Shown piece by piece: positions 17,752 through 27,092 of a stretch of DNA of 64,000 bases (positions within the stretch are counted from its first letter, which is position 1; every line of letters starts with the position of its first letter). Below the pieces are notes generated by a model. The model ran no database searches. It was given only the letters and a program-made list of their open reading frames with translations, and had not been told where the DNA came from. Position numbers and translations under genes: made by a program. Source of the stretch: Salinispirillum sp. LH 10-3-1 (GTDB lineage Bacteria > Pseudomonadota > Gammaproteobacteria > Pseudomonadales > Natronospirillaceae); NCBI RefSeq assembly GCF_030643825.1, contig NZ_CP101717.1, positions 2,625,673 through 2,689,672 of the forward strand. The letters run 5' to 3'.

Positions 17752-19992
17752 TCAATGCGCTTTGGTCGCCACTCGCCGCGCTTCGGCAATATTGGGCAGC
17801 TTCTCAATCTGGCTTAACACCTTGCCCAGACGCTCCAGTCCGTCAATCTCAACAGTCAGCCTGATTTTTGCCATACTGGCACCCTTATCGGACAGCGTAT
17901 TGGCAGCAATGACGTTCACTTGGGCATTGGCCAAGACAACCATGATATCCCGCAGCAAACCGGTACGGTCGTAAGCCTGAATCTCAACATCCACAGGGTA
18001 GGCATGGCTGACTTGATGGCCCCAGCTCACTTCAATAATACGTTCAGGCTCAGTAGAGCGGAGTTGCAACAGGTTCACACAATCTTCCCGGTGAATCGAC
18101 ACGCCCCGGCCCACCGTAATGTAGCCGACGATCGAGTCGCCCGGCACCGGCTTACAGCACCCGGCCATGGTGGTCAGCAAGTTGCCGACACCGAGTATGT
18201 TCAGGTCGTCATCGATCGGCCCATGTTGTTTGCTCGGGCTGATCGGCACATTGGTTAATTCTGGCGCAGGGCGTTGCTGACGTTCCAGCGCATGCACAAC
18301 CTGCATCAGTTTTACATCACCAGCTCCGATGGCGGCGAACAGGTCTTCGGCGGTGGTGAGGTTCAGTAATTTCGATAACTCGCCAAAATCCGGCACTTCC
18401 AAAGCAAAGCGTTTGATCTCGCGCTGCAAGGCCTGCTTACCGTCGGCGACGTTCTGCTCTCTATCCTGTGCTTTGAACCACGCCGCGATTTTCGCCCTAG
18501 CCCGTGACGAGGTGACATAGTGCAGGTCCGGATTAAGCCAATCCCTGCTGGGGTGAGAGTTTGCGCCGGTCAACACCTCGACTTGATCACCGATCTGCAG
18601 GCTGTGCGTCAAGGGCACCATACGACCGTTCACTTTCGCCCCGCGACAGGCATGGCCGATCTCAGTGTGCACACGGTAGGCGAAATCGATCGGTGTTGAA
18701 CCCGCGGGCATGTCGACAATGTGGCCTTCTGGGGTCAGTACGTAGATGCGGTCGTTGGTGACCTCGTGGCTGACGTCATCGTGCTGGTTCTCATCCACCA
18801 ACTCGTCATGCCATTCCAGGACTTGGCGTAACCACGCCATCTTCTCTTCATAGCCTTGACTGGCTGGTTTAACGTCAGTGCCTTTGTAGCGCCAATGTGC
18901 ACACACGCCCAACTCGGCGTCGTCATGCATTTGGAAGGTACGAATCTGCACTTCCACGACCTTGCCTTCTGGCCCGATAACTGCGGTATGCAGCGACTGA
19001 TAGCCATTAGGTTTGGGCGAAGCGATGTAGTCGTCAAATTCTTTCGGAATATTGCGCCATGTAGAGTGCACGATGCCCAGAACGCTATAACAGTCGCGCA
19101 CTTCGGGTACCAGGATACGCACGGCACGAATGTCGTACACCTGCGAGAAACTGATGTTCTTGCGCTGCATTTTGCGCCAAATGGAATAAATATGTTTTAC
19201 CCGACCGTCAACTTGGCCCTCAATGCTGGCTTCCGTCAGTTTGTCGTTCAGTGCACTGATCACGTCACGAATATAGCGTTCCCGATCCAAGCGCCGCTCA
19301 TCAAGCAATTTAGCGATTTTTTTGTAATCGGTAGGGTACAGGTAGCGGAAAGAAAGGTCTTCAAGCTCCCACTTTACATGACCTACGCCGAGACGGTGTG
19401 CCAGCGGCGCATAGATATCGAACACTTCGCGCGCTACCTGATAGCGCTTAGAAGCCGCCACGTCTTTCACGGCCCGAATAGCACAGGTGCGTTCGGCGAT
19501 CTTGATCAGGGCAACCCGTACGTCATTGATCATGGCGACCAACATCTTACGCACATTCTCGGCCTGTGAGCCGGTCTGCCCGAGTACGGTTTTATTGCTG
19601 CCCTTGTGCTTCTGGTGAATGGCAGCCATGCGCAGCACGCCTTCCACCAGTTTGCCTACGGTAGGGCCAAACTGATCGCGCACCGTTTCAAGTGACAACT
19701 TACCTTCGCGCACACTGCGGTAGAGAATAGCGGCTTCGAGGGTTTCTTGGTCCATCTTGAGGTCAGCCAAGATTTCCGCCATCTCCAAACCGGTCCGAAA
19801 GCTACTCTGCCCCTCGGCCCAGACATTCTCAGAGGCGATGGCCTCTTCTTCCGCGCGTTTGGATATGCGACAGGCACGCAACAGCTCATCTTCGTCGATG
19901 ACCAGCGTTTTGGCGTGCATGCGCTGCATCCACGCATCAAGATTAACGGTTCCATCCATGGAAATGGGTTGGTCGTCCCGTACTTTGACCAT
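17752..19992 (-). CDS. relA: (p)ppGpp synthetase RelA
   Basis: A 746-residue RelA. The N-terminal hydrolase-like domain lacks the HD metal site (the region that is HDxxED in SpoT reads LYRSVREG), so it is a monofunctional synthetase. The synthetase domain contains YRYLYPTDY, SPKPNGYQSLHTAV and EVQIRTFQMHDDAELG; TGS (VLTPEGHIVDMPAGSTPIDF), the zinc-finger/CC region (AGCCKPVPGDSIVGY) and the C-terminal ACT domain follow. RelA senses uncharged tRNA on the ribosome and makes the alarmone in amino acid starvation. The rlmD gene, normally between cysM and relA, is absent. Confidence 0.97.
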   Translation of the reverse strand: MVKVRDDQPISMDGTVNLDAWMQRMHAKTLVIDEDELLRACRISKRAEEEAIASENVWAEGQSSFRTGLEMAEILADLKMDQETLEAAILYRSVREGKLSLETVRDQFGPTVGKLVEGVLRMAAIHQKHKGSNKTVLGQTGSQAENVRKMLVAMINDVRVALIKIAERTCAIRAVKDVAASKRYQVAREVFDIYAPLAHRLGVGHVKWELEDLSFRYLYPTDYKKIAKLLDERRLDRERYIRDVISALNDKLTEASIEGQVDGRVKHIYSIWRKMQRKNISFSQVYDIRAVRILVPEVRDCYSVLGIVHSTWRNIPKEFDDYIASPKPNGYQSLHTAVIGPEGKVVEVQIRTFQMHDDAELGVCAHWRYKGTDVKPASQGYEEKMAWLRQVLEWHDELVDENQHDDVSHEVTNDRIYVLTPEGHIVDMPAGSTPIDFAYRVHTEIGHACRGAKVNGRMVPLTHSLQIGDQVEVLTGANSHPSRDWLNPDLHYVTSSRARAKIAAWFKAQDREQNVADGKQALQREIKRFALEVPDFGELSKLLNLTTAEDLFAAIGAGDVKLMQVVHALERQQRPAPELTNVPISPSKQHGPIDDDLNILGVGNLLTTMAGCCKPVPGDSIVGYITVGRGVSIHREDCVNLLQLRSTEPERIIEVSWGHQVSHAYPVDVEIQAYDRTGLLRDIMVVLANAQVNVIAANTLSDKGASMAKIRLTVEIDGLERLGKVLSQIEKLPNIAEARRVATKAH

Positions 19993-20126
19993 GTACCTGA
20001 CCTCACTGCCTTGCGTACTTCGGGAAGCAACATACGCCTGTTGTGCGCATATTTCAAATGATTAGACGCACTGTGGACAATGCACTCCGCGTCTACTGGC
20101 ACGCCCTGCACTCCGCGCCTAGCGCA

Positions 20127-21038
20127 CTACTCTGTTGGGTTAAAAACCCCGGTCGAAAGGTAGCGGTCACCGCGATCACAAATAATGGCGACGATCACAG
20201 CATTTTCCACTTGTTGCGACAGCTTTAACGCCGCCGCCACACTGCCACCGGACGACACGCCGGAAAATATACCTTCTTCACTGGCCAGTCGCCGCATGGT
20301 GTCTTCGGCTTCCTTCTGTGTCACATCCAACACTTGGTCGACCCGGCTACGCTCAAAAATAGTCGGCAGGTACTCAACCGGCCAGCGTCGAATACCGGGA
20401 ATCTGCGACCCATCCGCGGGTTGTAGGCCGATGATTTGCACTTCCGGATTCTGCTCTTTCAAATAACGCGAGGTGCCCATAATGGTCCCCGTGGTGCCCA
20501 TGGCACTGACGAAATGGGTCACTGTTCCTTGCGTTTGCTGCCAGATTTCCGGCCCAGTGCCTCGATAATGAGCCAAGGGGTTATCAAAGTTACCAAATTG
20601 GTTCAATACGATGCCTTCACCGCGCTCGGCCATGGCCAGTGCCAAATCACGTGCACCTTCCATGCCTTCTTTTTGGGTCACTGACACCAATTCCGCACCG
20701 TAGGCCGCCATGGAGGCTTTGCGTTCCAGGCTCATGTTGTCGGGCATAATGAGCCGCATACGATAGCCTTTGATCGCCGCTGCCATCGCCAGCGCGATAC
20801 CCGTGTTGCCACTGGTCGCCTCGATCAAACGATCTCCCGGTTTGATGTCGCCACGCTTCTCAGCCTCAACAATCATTGACAGTGCCGGACGATCTTTTAC
20901 CGAGCCTGCCGGATTGTTGCCTTCTAACTTAGCCAATAACACATTACTGGTATTACCCGGTAAGCGTTGCAAGCGAACCAGCGGGGTATTGCCGATAAAG
21001 TCTTCAATGGTGGGGTAATGAATATCTGGTGCGCGCAT
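20127..21038 (-). CDS. cysM: Cysteine synthase B (O-acetylserine sulfhydrylase)
   Basis: A 303-residue fold-type II PLP enzyme that makes cysteine from O-acetylserine with sulfide or thiosulfate. The PLP lysine is in NPAGSVKDRPA and the phosphate-binding loop is TSGNTGIALAM; GVSSGGSVAAAL lies near the C terminus. CysM-type length and the IEDFIGNTPLVRL opening distinguish it from CysK. The start MRAPDIHYP is chosen; the 17 further upstream codons have no similarity. It stands with relA, as in Pseudomonas, and can use the O-acetylserine produced by CysE at 41547-42347. Confidence 0.94.
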   Translation of the reverse strand: MRAPDIHYPTIEDFIGNTPLVRLQRLPGNTSNVLLAKLEGNNPAGSVKDRPALSMIVEAEKRGDIKPGDRLIEATSGNTGIALAMAAAIKGYRMRLIMPDNMSLERKASMAAYGAELVSVTQKEGMEGARDLALAMAERGEGIVLNQFGNFDNPLAHYRGTGPEIWQQTQGTVTHFVSAMGTTGTIMGTSRYLKEQNPEVQIIGLQPADGSQIPGIRRWPVEYLPTIFERSRVDQVLDVTQKEAEDTMRRLASEEGIFSGVSSGGSVAAALKLSQQVENAVIVAIICDRGDRYLSTGVFNPTE

Positions 21039-21189
21039 GCAAAGCCTCAGCGTTAGCGTTTCTCTGCGTCGCAGTATAACCGTTGCCACTCTCGACCGGT
21101 AAGGCCTGTGAGGAATTACCTTATGCGTTGACGGTGTGTTAGTCGCACATTAGGCTAGAGCGACCAAGTCCGCCTATCGGAAAACTTTC

Positions 21190-23979
21190 ATGCGCTCCAG
21201 TTTGTCTCGCCGCCTGCTACAACTTGCCCTGGTGCCCGCATTGGTGTTTGCGCTGTTGATCACAGCTTTTTTTGCCGCTTCGCAGATATGGCGCGCAAAC
21301 GAAACATTTACCCGACAAATTGATGCCTTCACGCGTGCCGCCCTGCCCACTATTGAAGCAGGTTTGGTTTTAGACGATTCGGTGTTCCTACGGCAAGCCG
21401 CACAGGATCTTTTAAATGCGCCTTATGTCCGCTCTGTCCGCATTCTAGATCCACAGGGCTCCGTCGTCATAGAACAAGGCGCCGACATTCCACTGCCTTT
21501 GTTGGCTAATGTATCGTTAGGCCAACATCGGCATGAAGACGATGAATGGGTGCGGCTCGAGTACCCCGTATTGGCCGATACTATGCGCCATAGGCTGGAA
21601 GCTGATACGCCTACCATGCTGGGCTGGTTAGTGGTGGATTATTCGGTCAATGACCTATCGCTGCAAAATTATCGTTTAATTGCTCTGGGCGTGGTCATAG
21701 CACTGGCTGGACTTGCCGTGATTTGGTTATTGGCTTTGCGTCTCATACAACCGATCATCCAACCCTTCCACCAAACCATAGACACCATACGTGCTATTAA
21801 AGACGGGCATTACAGCGAGCGCGTGCATCTAGCGACCAGTGGCGAATTGCGCCGACTGGGTGAAGGCGTGAACGCCATGGCCGACTCCTTACAGAACGCG
21901 CATCGCGATATGCAACAAAGCGTAGACCAAGCGACCCAGGACCTGCATCAGACCCTCGAAGCATTAGAAATTCAAAATATACAGCTGAGCAACGCGCGTC
22001 GCCAAGCGCAAGAAGCCAGCGAAGCAAAAACACAATTTCTTGCCAATATGAGTCATGAGATACGTACCCCGCTGAACGGCGTGTTGGGCTTTGCGCGCCT
22101 ATTGAGCAAAACAGATTTGACCGCCAAACAACGCGACTACCTGCATACCATTCAGCGTTCATCCGAAGGCTTGATGACCATCATCAATGACATTCTGGAT
22201 TTTCTGAAACTGGAATCCGGCAAGCTCGAGCTCGAGCGGCGTCGCATGAATTTGCGCGAAGTCATTGAAGACGTAATGGATCTATTAGGGCCCATGGCCC
22301 AAGACAAGGATCTCGAACTGGTCACCATTATTTATGAAGATGTACCGCTGCAAGCGCTCGGTGATCCACTGCGCTTACGTCAGGTACTCACCAACTTGGT
22401 TAGTAACGCCATCAAATTCACCTCCGCTGGCCATGTTGCGGTCCGCCTGATGCTCGAGCATGCCGATGCACAGACGGTGCGTGTGCGTGTGAGTGTGTCC
22501 GACACGGGCCCGGGCTTAACACGCGAGCAGCAGAAGCGCCTCTTTAATGCCTTTAGCCAAGCCGATGCCTCTACTTCGAGGAAATTCGGTGGCACCGGTC
22601 TTGGCTTGGTGATATGCCAACGTTTGATTGAGCAGATGCGCGGCCACATTGGCGTCGAAAGTGTGCAAGGCGAAGGGGCGACCTTTTGGTTTACTCTGGA
22701 CTTGGATTTAGAGCCGGCTACCGAGTTGGCCAACAACGAATTATCCAACGTTACTCATACACACCTCGCGGGCAGTCATGTGCTGGTGTTTGAACAACAC
22801 GAGCTGACCAGAACAGCGCTGTCACACCGGCTTGAACAATGGGGTATGGTGATGCATGACCTCACCGTGCAGTCATTGGAGCAGGCCCTGCAGTCGAGTG
22901 AACAACGCCAACGTTTAGCCATTCTGACCTGCAGTGAGCAAGCCGCCCCACTATTGAACCAAATTGTAGACGCCTGTCGACAACACGATATTCCAGTACT
23001 GCTGCTGACCCGCCACAATGAATACGAGCAACCCCTGGTTCAACTGGAAAGCAAAGCCGATGCCCAGGCAGCAAAACCACTGCGTTACAGTAGACTTTAT
23101 GCTTTGTGCAGCGAATTACTGGGCGCACCGAACCCTACCCTCGCGCCCTCGGAGCATTTATCCAACCTCCCGAACATATTGGTGGTGGATGACAACACCA
23201 CCAATCGCAAACTGCTCATCAGCCTGCTCGGGGACTATGGAATAACACCCGTTGAGGCAGAGAATGGCAGCGTGGCAATGGAGCAGATCAGCCAGCAAGG
23301 GTTTGACCTGGTTTTTATGGACATCCAAATGCCGGTCATGGACGGGTTAACCGCCACGCGTGAAATTCGCCGACACGAGGACACCAACCAACACCTACCG
23401 GTCATTGCCTTAACGGCACACGCATTGCCAGAAGAACAAGAGGAGCTGATGCGCTCTGGGTTTGACGACTACATCACCAAACCCATTGATGAAGAACAGT
23501 TGCTGGCGGCCTTGCAACGCTGGACTGGCAAACGCCTCAGAGCCTTACCGCAGCCGAGCATTGAATCGAATACCGGGGGCGTGACTAACGACTGTACAGA
23601 TAGCGCTACCTCGAGCGACTCCCTATTGGATGTGCCATTGGCGTTGCAACGCGCTGGTCATAAAGTGCCACTGGCCAAAGATATGTTTCGCGGCCTGCTC
23701 GACCAAATCAGCAGTGAAAAAGACTTATTGCCACAGTTGCATGAAGAGAAGTCCCATGACGCGCTACTGGAGCGAGTGCATGCCCTGCATGGCGTCACAC
23801 GATACTGTGGTACACCCATTTTGGAAACCGCAGTGCGTGAACTGGAATTAAACCTGAAGCGCACAGAATGCTCCAAGGTACCCAATGCATTACATGATCT
23901 GCTGGACGCCATGACTGAGCTCGAATTATGGTGCGCGGAACACGATTGGGAAGGGCTATTGGAAGATGCAAGTCGTTAA
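21190..23979 (+). CDS. barA: Hybrid sensor histidine kinase BarA/GacS
   Basis: A 929-residue tripartite kinase of the BarA/GacS class. Transmembrane helix 1 (residues 10-30) and helix 2 (about 163-185) bracket a short periplasmic domain; HAMP follows (about 188-240), then HisKA with the phosphorylated His in NMSHEIRTPLNG (about 288), HATPase_c (G boxes DTGPGLTREQ, GGTGLGLVI), a degenerate receiver, the true receiver (FMDIQMPVMDG, about 710; ITKPID) and a C-terminal HPt with HALHGVTRYCG (about 864). It signals to UvrY/GacA, which controls the Csr/Rsm system. It is divergent from cysM, the usual gene order. Confidence 0.95.
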   Translation: MRSSLSRRLLQLALVPALVFALLITAFFAASQIWRANETFTRQIDAFTRAALPTIEAGLVLDDSVFLRQAAQDLLNAPYVRSVRILDPQGSVVIEQGADIPLPLLANVSLGQHRHEDDEWVRLEYPVLADTMRHRLEADTPTMLGWLVVDYSVNDLSLQNYRLIALGVVIALAGLAVIWLLALRLIQPIIQPFHQTIDTIRAIKDGHYSERVHLATSGELRRLGEGVNAMADSLQNAHRDMQQSVDQATQDLHQTLEALEIQNIQLSNARRQAQEASEAKTQFLANMSHEIRTPLNGVLGFARLLSKTDLTAKQRDYLHTIQRSSEGLMTIINDILDFLKLESGKLELERRRMNLREVIEDVMDLLGPMAQDKDLELVTIIYEDVPLQALGDPLRLRQVLTNLVSNAIKFTSAGHVAVRLMLEHADAQTVRVRVSVSDTGPGLTREQQKRLFNAFSQADASTSRKFGGTGLGLVICQRLIEQMRGHIGVESVQGEGATFWFTLDLDLEPATELANNELSNVTHTHLAGSHVLVFEQHELTRTALSHRLEQWGMVMHDLTVQSLEQALQSSEQRQRLAILTCSEQAAPLLNQIVDACRQHDIPVLLLTRHNEYEQPLVQLESKADAQAAKPLRYSRLYALCSELLGAPNPTLAPSEHLSNLPNILVVDDNTTNRKLLISLLGDYGITPVEAENGSVAMEQISQQGFDLVFMDIQMPVMDGLTATREIRRHEDTNQHLPVIALTAHALPEEQEELMRSGFDDYITKPIDEEQLLAALQRWTGKRLRALPQPSIESNTGGVTNDCTDSATSSDSLLDVPLALQRAGHKVPLAKDMFRGLLDQISSEKDLLPQLHEEKSHDALLERVHALHGVTRYCGTPILETAVRELELNLKRTECSKVPNALHDLLDAMTELELWCAEHDWEGLLEDASR

Positions 23980-23981
23980 TA

Positions 23982-24023
23982 CGCAGGAGGCTATTCCTCT
24001 GGCTTAAGCCTTCGCGCAGAGGA
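23982..24023. repeat. Degenerate copy of the GTAGGAG palindromic repeat
   Basis: Immediately after the barA stop codon, gcaggaggctattcctctgg, a short loop, and cgcgcagaggactacgcg resemble the repeat at 39618-39672 (gtaggaggccagccctctg...cagagggctgcgctcctac) with several changes. The arms remain roughly complementary (cctctg/cagagg). It fills the gap between the converging barA and acpS genes and may serve as a bidirectional terminator. Confidence 0.45.
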
Positions 24024-24031
24024 CTACGCGA

Positions 24032-24409
24032 CTATGCACTCAACACCACAAAGGCTACGGCGTATTCTTCTTCGTCTGACAACGTCAGCCAGCAGCTCGC
24101 ACCGCCCAAGTTAGCCAACCGCTCCGCAGCGCCCGCCGAACAGGTCAGCTCTGGCTTTCCGAGATCGTCATTCTGTACTTCGAAACAATGAAAGTTTACC
24201 GCGCCACGAATACCGGTACCCAAGGCTTTCGCGGCTGCTTCTTTCGCTGCCCAACGCTTCGCCAAAAAGCGCGCTGGATCACTATGATCGCGCAACAAAG
24301 CCTGTTCGGCGGGTGTGAGAATCCTCTGCGCCATGCGATCACCATGACGATTCAAAGCGTCTTTGATGCGCGCAATACGCACAATGTCCGTACCGATACC
24401 GACGATCAT
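24032..24409 (-). CDS. acpS: Holo-[acyl-carrier-protein] synthase
   Basis: A 125-residue AcpS that transfers 4'-phosphopantetheine from CoA to acyl carrier protein. The metal-binding aspartate is in GIGTDIVRI and the second motif FLAKRWAAKEAAAKALGTGI is intact. It starts four bases before the recO stop codon (ATGA-type overlap). In most Gammaproteobacteria pdxJ lies between recO and acpS; it is missing here. Confidence 0.96.
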   Translation of the reverse strand: MIVGIGTDIVRIARIKDALNRHGDRMAQRILTPAEQALLRDHSDPARFLAKRWAAKEAAAKALGTGIRGAVNFHCFEVQNDDLGKPELTCSAGAAERLANLGGASCWLTLSDEEEYAVAFVVLSA

Positions 24410-25116
24410 GTGTTGGGCGTCCCGGAAGAATGTGATGGTGAAACCAGAGGTTGTAGAAACCGCCGCGACAGTAGCTCGCGCTCTCCTAATTGCAGCGCCA
24501 GTGCGCGTCGAAACAGCTGTTTAGCCGCCCGACGAGTCGATGGCGAGCCATAGTCATTGTGCGCTATGTGTATCAAATCCTGTCCGTGAAAACCATCAAC
24601 CACGATGCTACTCGGGTCTTGCAAAAAGGCGTTCTGATCGTCAAAGCGATAGTGCCGCTCGGGTTGCAACAGCTCTCCTGCTCGGTCACGCTCAAAATCG
24701 ATACCGAAGCCCAATTGCTCCAACAAGCGCCGCTCAAAAAAGCGTAATAGCGGCTCTGCCGACTCACCAGACTCCAAACGACGCAAGGTGGCATAGTAGG
24801 TACCAAACAACGCCTCTGCGGGTACCCAACGTGGCAACAGCACACCCAAGAGCTCATTAAGGTACAACGCCAGATAGAGCGCCTGGCCTTTTAGGCGCAG
24901 TACTTTGCCGGCAAGGTCCACCGAGCGAATGGTCACCCAGTCGCCACTGGCTTGCCAATCAATATGATAGGGTTGATACAGGTGGAGGGCTGCAGTACCA
25001 CGCCAGGTGGCAACCAATTGTCCTTGACCAGGCACAAACAAACGCACCAATGAGCTGCTCTCCCGATAAGGGGTCCGGTGCAACACAAAGGCGTTCACCG
25101 GTGGCAACCCAATCAT
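24406..25116 (-). CDS. recO: DNA repair protein RecO
   Basis: A 236-residue RecO: N-terminal OB fold (residues 5-80, AFVLHRTPYRESSSLVRLF) and a C-terminal helical region with LLEQLGFGIDFERD. RecO works with RecF and RecR to load RecA at gaps. The cysteines that form the zinc site in many RecO proteins are absent, which is usual for gammaproteobacterial forms. Its first base is the last base of era, so the two genes share one nucleotide. Confidence 0.94.
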   Translation of the reverse strand: MIGLPPVNAFVLHRTPYRESSSLVRLFVPGQGQLVATWRGTAALHLYQPYHIDWQASGDWVTIRSVDLAGKVLRLKGQALYLALYLNELLGVLLPRWVPAEALFGTYYATLRRLESGESAEPLLRFFERRLLEQLGFGIDFERDRAGELLQPERHYRFDDQNAFLQDPSSIVVDGFHGQDLIHIAHNDYGSPSTRRAAKQLFRRALALQLGERELLSRRFLQPLVSPSHSSGTPNT

Positions 25117-26021
25117 TAGTCACGATATCCCAAGCTGCGCAACGCACGTTCGTCGTCTGACCAACCAGACTTTACTTTAACCCAAAGGTTTAGCATCACC
25201 TTGGTATCGAGCAACAGCTCCAAGTCCTTACGTGCATCCGTGCCGATGCGTTTCAGCTTCTCGCCTTTTTCACCGATAACAATTTTTTTCTGCCCTTCCC
25301 GCTCGACTAAGATCAACGCATGAATGTGCAGCACGCGATCTTGAAAGCCAAAATCTTCTATCTCCACGGTCAGCTCGTAAGGCAACTCTTCGCCAAGATT
25401 ACGCATTAACTTCTCGCGCACAATCTCCGCCGCCAAGAAACGTTCGCTACGATCGGTGATCTGATCTTCCGGGAAGAAGTGTAAGTTCTTCGGCATGTGC
25501 TCCAGCAGATACTTTTTCAAGTCGTCTACTTTTCGCCCTTTAAGCGCAGAAATAGCGAAGATCGCGACAAAATCTCGACGCTCACTGAGCTTTTGGATGT
25601 GTGGTAGCAGACTGTTCTTGTCTTCAACCTGATCTACCTTATTAACCACCAGAGCGACGGGCACCTTAACGCGCTCCAAGTGGCTCAGCACAAGGTCATC
25701 CTCCGCCGTCCACTGCGTACGCTCGACAATAAACAACACCAAGTCGACATCTTGCAGGGCGGTCAATGCCGACCGATTCATGTACTGATTTATGGCCTTG
25801 GGCGCATTCTGGTGAATACCCGGAGTGTCCACAAAGATCACCTGGGTTTTCTCTTCGGTCATGATGCCGAGCAGACTGTGCCGCGTGGTTTGTGGCTTGC
25901 GCGACGTAATGCTGATTTTTTGGCCCAGCAGATGGTTCATCAGCGTCGATTTACCGACGTTTGGACGCCCCACTATGGCGACATAACCACATGTGGTATC
26001 CAGCTCAAATTCGGTTGTCAT
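25116..26021 (-). CDS. era: GTPase Era
   Basis: A 301-residue GTPase required for 16S rRNA maturation and 30S assembly. G1 [10 protein letters not shown]3 DTPG, G4 NKVD and the C-terminal KH domain ([22 protein letters not shown]) are all present. It overlaps rnc by four bases and recO by one. The cluster order lepB-DUF4845-rnc-era-recO-acpS agrees with gammaproteobacterial genomes. Confidence 0.97.
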   Translation of the reverse strand: MTTEFELDTTCGYVAIVGRPNVGKSTLMNHLLGQKISITSRKPQTTRHSLLGIMTEEKTQVIFVDTPGIHQNAPKAINQYMNRSALTALQDVDLVLFIVERTQWTAEDDLVLSHLERVKVPVALVVNKVDQVEDKNSLLPHIQKLSERRDFVAIFAISALKGRKVDDLKKYLLEHMPKNLHFFPEDQITDRSERFLAAEIVREKLMRNLGEELPYELTVEIEDFGFQDRVLHIHALILVEREGQKKIVIGEKGEKLKRIGTDARKDLELLLDTKVMLNLWVKVKSGWSDDERALRSLGYRD

Positions 26022-26701
26022 ATCTTCTGACCCAAAGCTTTAAGGGCCGCACGAGCGGCAGTTTGTTCAGCACCACGACGACTGCTGTCGGTGGCTTCTG
26101 TAGGCGCAGGCAACACTGCGGTCGTGCAGCGCACCACAAATTGTTGATCGTGTGCTTGGCCAGTAACCGCCACCACGTCGTATACCGGCAATGGCTGGTT
26201 CTGACTCTGTAGGTATTCCTGCAAGCGAGTTTTCGGGTCCTTTAGCACCAGATCAGGGTCCATCTGGTCCAAGCGCTCTTGCCACCAAGCCAACACTCGG
26301 TGCTGTGCCGTGGCCATGTCCGCATCCAATGAAATGGCTCCAATCAGCGCTTCTACCGAGTCCGCCAAGATAGACGAACGCTGATGGCCACCGCTTTTCA
26401 TTTCTCCTACCCCCAACTTCAGAAAAGGGCCTAGATCAAATTCACGCGCCAGCTCCGCCAACGTATCACCCTTAACCATAGCCGCACGAAAGCGACTTAA
26501 CTCGCCTTCGTTGGCCGCAGGAAAACGCTCATACAGTGCCTGTGCTATCGTACAATTCAGTATAGCATCGCCAAGGAACTCCAGCCGCTCGTTGTTCGCT
26601 GCACCCACACTGCGGTGCGTCAACGCCAGCTTTAAAAAGGCCGTGTCACGAAACTCATAACCCAGCCGCTGCTGCAGCCGAACGATATCCTGTTCAAGCA
26701 T
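26018..26701 (-). CDS. rnc: Ribonuclease III
   Basis: A 227-residue RNase III, which processes rRNA and cleaves double-stranded RNA. The catalytic signature [16 protein letters not shown] and the second acidic site [11 protein letters not shown] are present, followed by a C-terminal double-stranded RNA-binding domain ([16 protein letters not shown]... [11 protein letters not shown]). Fifteen bases separate it from the DUF4845 gene. In E. coli rnc autoregulates by cleaving its leader; here the message probably begins far upstream. Confidence 0.97.
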   Translation of the reverse strand: MLEQDIVRLQQRLGYEFRDTAFLKLALTHRSVGAANNERLEFLGDAILNCTIAQALYERFPAANEGELSRFRAAMVKGDTLAELAREFDLGPFLKLGVGEMKSGGHQRSSILADSVEALIGAISLDADMATAQHRVLAWWQERLDQMDPDLVLKDPKTRLQEYLQSQNQPLPVYDVVAVTGQAHDQQFVVRCTTAVLPAPTEATDSSRRGAEQTAARAALKALGQKI

Positions 26702-26716
26702 CTAGGGGTGTATCCA

Positions 26717-27082
26717 TCAGTAAGTGTATTCCTCAGAAAACGACATGATCACGTCCATGTTGAACATCAAGGGCACGCGGCGCTCGTATTCCAACTCAAT
26801 CACCGTTGGGTTACCGGTGCGAAAGCGAAACTCACTTTGCGCCACCTGCACATTATTCACTTGCGCCCGTCGCCGATAGGCATCTAGGAAGGCAGCCCGC
26901 TCAAAGTCACCACTGGTTTCCATTAACACCTGGTCAATGATGCGCTTAGCGTAGTAATGATCGACATAAACTGGCACCACGCGTGCCAAGGTCATGATGA
27001 AAAAGCCCAAGACCACCAGCAACAGCAACATGGTCAAGCGTGATGCGCCACGGATATCTTGGCGGCTTGGTGACGACATCAT
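26717..27082 (-). CDS. DUF4845 membrane-anchored protein
   Basis: A 121-residue protein with a single N-terminal transmembrane segment (LTMLLLLVVLGFFIMTLARVV, about residues 17-36) and a small soluble domain outside the membrane. DUF4845 proteins sit between lepB and rnc in many Gammaproteobacteria and are of unknown function. The position and the pattern VDHYYAKRIIDQVL agree with the family. The gene is 10 bases after lepB. Confidence 0.85.
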   Translation of the reverse strand: MMSSPSRQDIRGASRLTMLLLLVVLGFFIMTLARVVPVYVDHYYAKRIIDQVLMETSGDFERAAFLDAYRRRAQVNNVQVAQSEFRFRTGNPTVIELEYERRVPLMFNMDVIMSFSEEYTY

Positions 27083-27092
27083 ATTTCTATCC

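Noticed and set aside
18856-19569. Plus-strand open frame opposite relA
   Set aside because: Runs antisense to conserved RelA motifs and lacks a ribosome-binding site and family similarity.
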